Source: an uncultured Lachnospiraceae bacterium
GTDB lineage: Bacteria > Bacillota > Clostridia > Lachnospirales > Lachnospiraceae
NCBI GenBank assembly: GCA_900554925.1
Contig: USJG01000122.1
Coordinates: forward strand, 1 to 6,896
Direction: 5' to 3'
DNA: 6,896 bases
The position numbers were made by a program, and so were the translations under genes. The notes under the pieces are model-generated. The model was not told the origin of the DNA and did no database searches. It worked only from the letters and a program-made list of their open reading frames with translations. This document shows positions 6,844 to 6,896 of the stretch, one piece after another; the first letter of the stretch is position 1; each line of letters starts with the position of its first letter.

Positions 6844-6896
6844 AGCGGGTGATGGGAATCGAACCCACGTATCCAGCTTGGAAGGCTGGTGTTCTA
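6844..6896 (-). tRNA. tRNA-Gly (anticodon TCC), 3' part, cut by window edge
   Basis: On the - strand the sequence gives an anticodon arm CCAGC-CTTCCAA-GCTGG with anticodon TCC (bases 6880-6882), a four-base variable region, a T arm GTGGG-TTCGATT-CCCAT (6852-6868) and the acceptor 3' strand CACCCGC (6845-6851) with discriminator T (6844). The D arm and acceptor 5' strand lie beyond the edge. The next bases on that strand are TTA, so CCA is not encoded. The gene converges on the protease gene with no spacing from its stop codon. Confidence 0.93.

Noticed and set aside
6844..6860. tRNA 3' end as an attachment site for an integrated element
   Set aside because: No second copy of the tRNA 3' end and no integrase gene is visible in the window.

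Overview
The window looks like chromosomal DNA of a low-to-moderate GC Gram-positive bacterium, most likely a gut clostridium of the Lachnospiraceae type. This is inferred from the strong GGAGG-like ribosome binding sites, the use of GTG and TTG starts, the AGA/AGG/ATA-rich codon use, the tRNA without an encoded CCA, and the gene families present. I cannot assign a genus from sequence alone. All protein genes lie on the + strand; a tRNA runs the other way at the right edge.

Region 1 (2-3462) holds two overlapping genes for the half-transporters of a heterodimeric ABC exporter of the BmrCD/LmrCD/TM287-288 type. The first gene runs in from the left edge and lacks its start. The pair shows textbook asymmetry: the first subunit has Asp instead of the catalytic Glu and Gln instead of the switch His, while the second keeps both but has an altered LSQGQ signature. 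The dimer should therefore have one degenerate and one working ATP site. It most likely exports drugs or other amphiphiles.

Region 2 (3463-3668) is a gap with a GC-richer, hairpin-forming stretch of unknown identity (about 3491-3566). It is followed by a strong promoter and ribosome binding site for the next gene.

Region 3 (3669-4984) is a single-gene unit with its own promoter and intrinsic terminator. It encodes an AAA-type ATPase with a C-terminal DUF4143-like domain, a family common in gut anaerobes whose function is poorly known.

Region 4 (5007-6843) begins with a very AT-rich promoter region and continues as a compact three-gene operon: a 68-residue Xre-family regulator, a four-helix membrane protein recognised as DUF6773-like, and a CPBP (Abi/CAAX-type) intramembrane metalloprotease with all its active-site motifs intact. 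This looks like a small self-regulated membrane module. Roles in envelope stress, bacteriocin immunity or peptide processing are possible but unproven.

Region 5 (6844-6896) is the 3' part of a tRNA-Gly (anticodon TCC) on the - strand, cut by the window edge. Its 3' end touches the stop codon of the protease gene.

No insertion sequences, CRISPR arrays or phage genes are visible. Most of the window is ordinary; the least explained parts are the structured gap at 3491-3566 and the regulator-DUF6773-protease operon.
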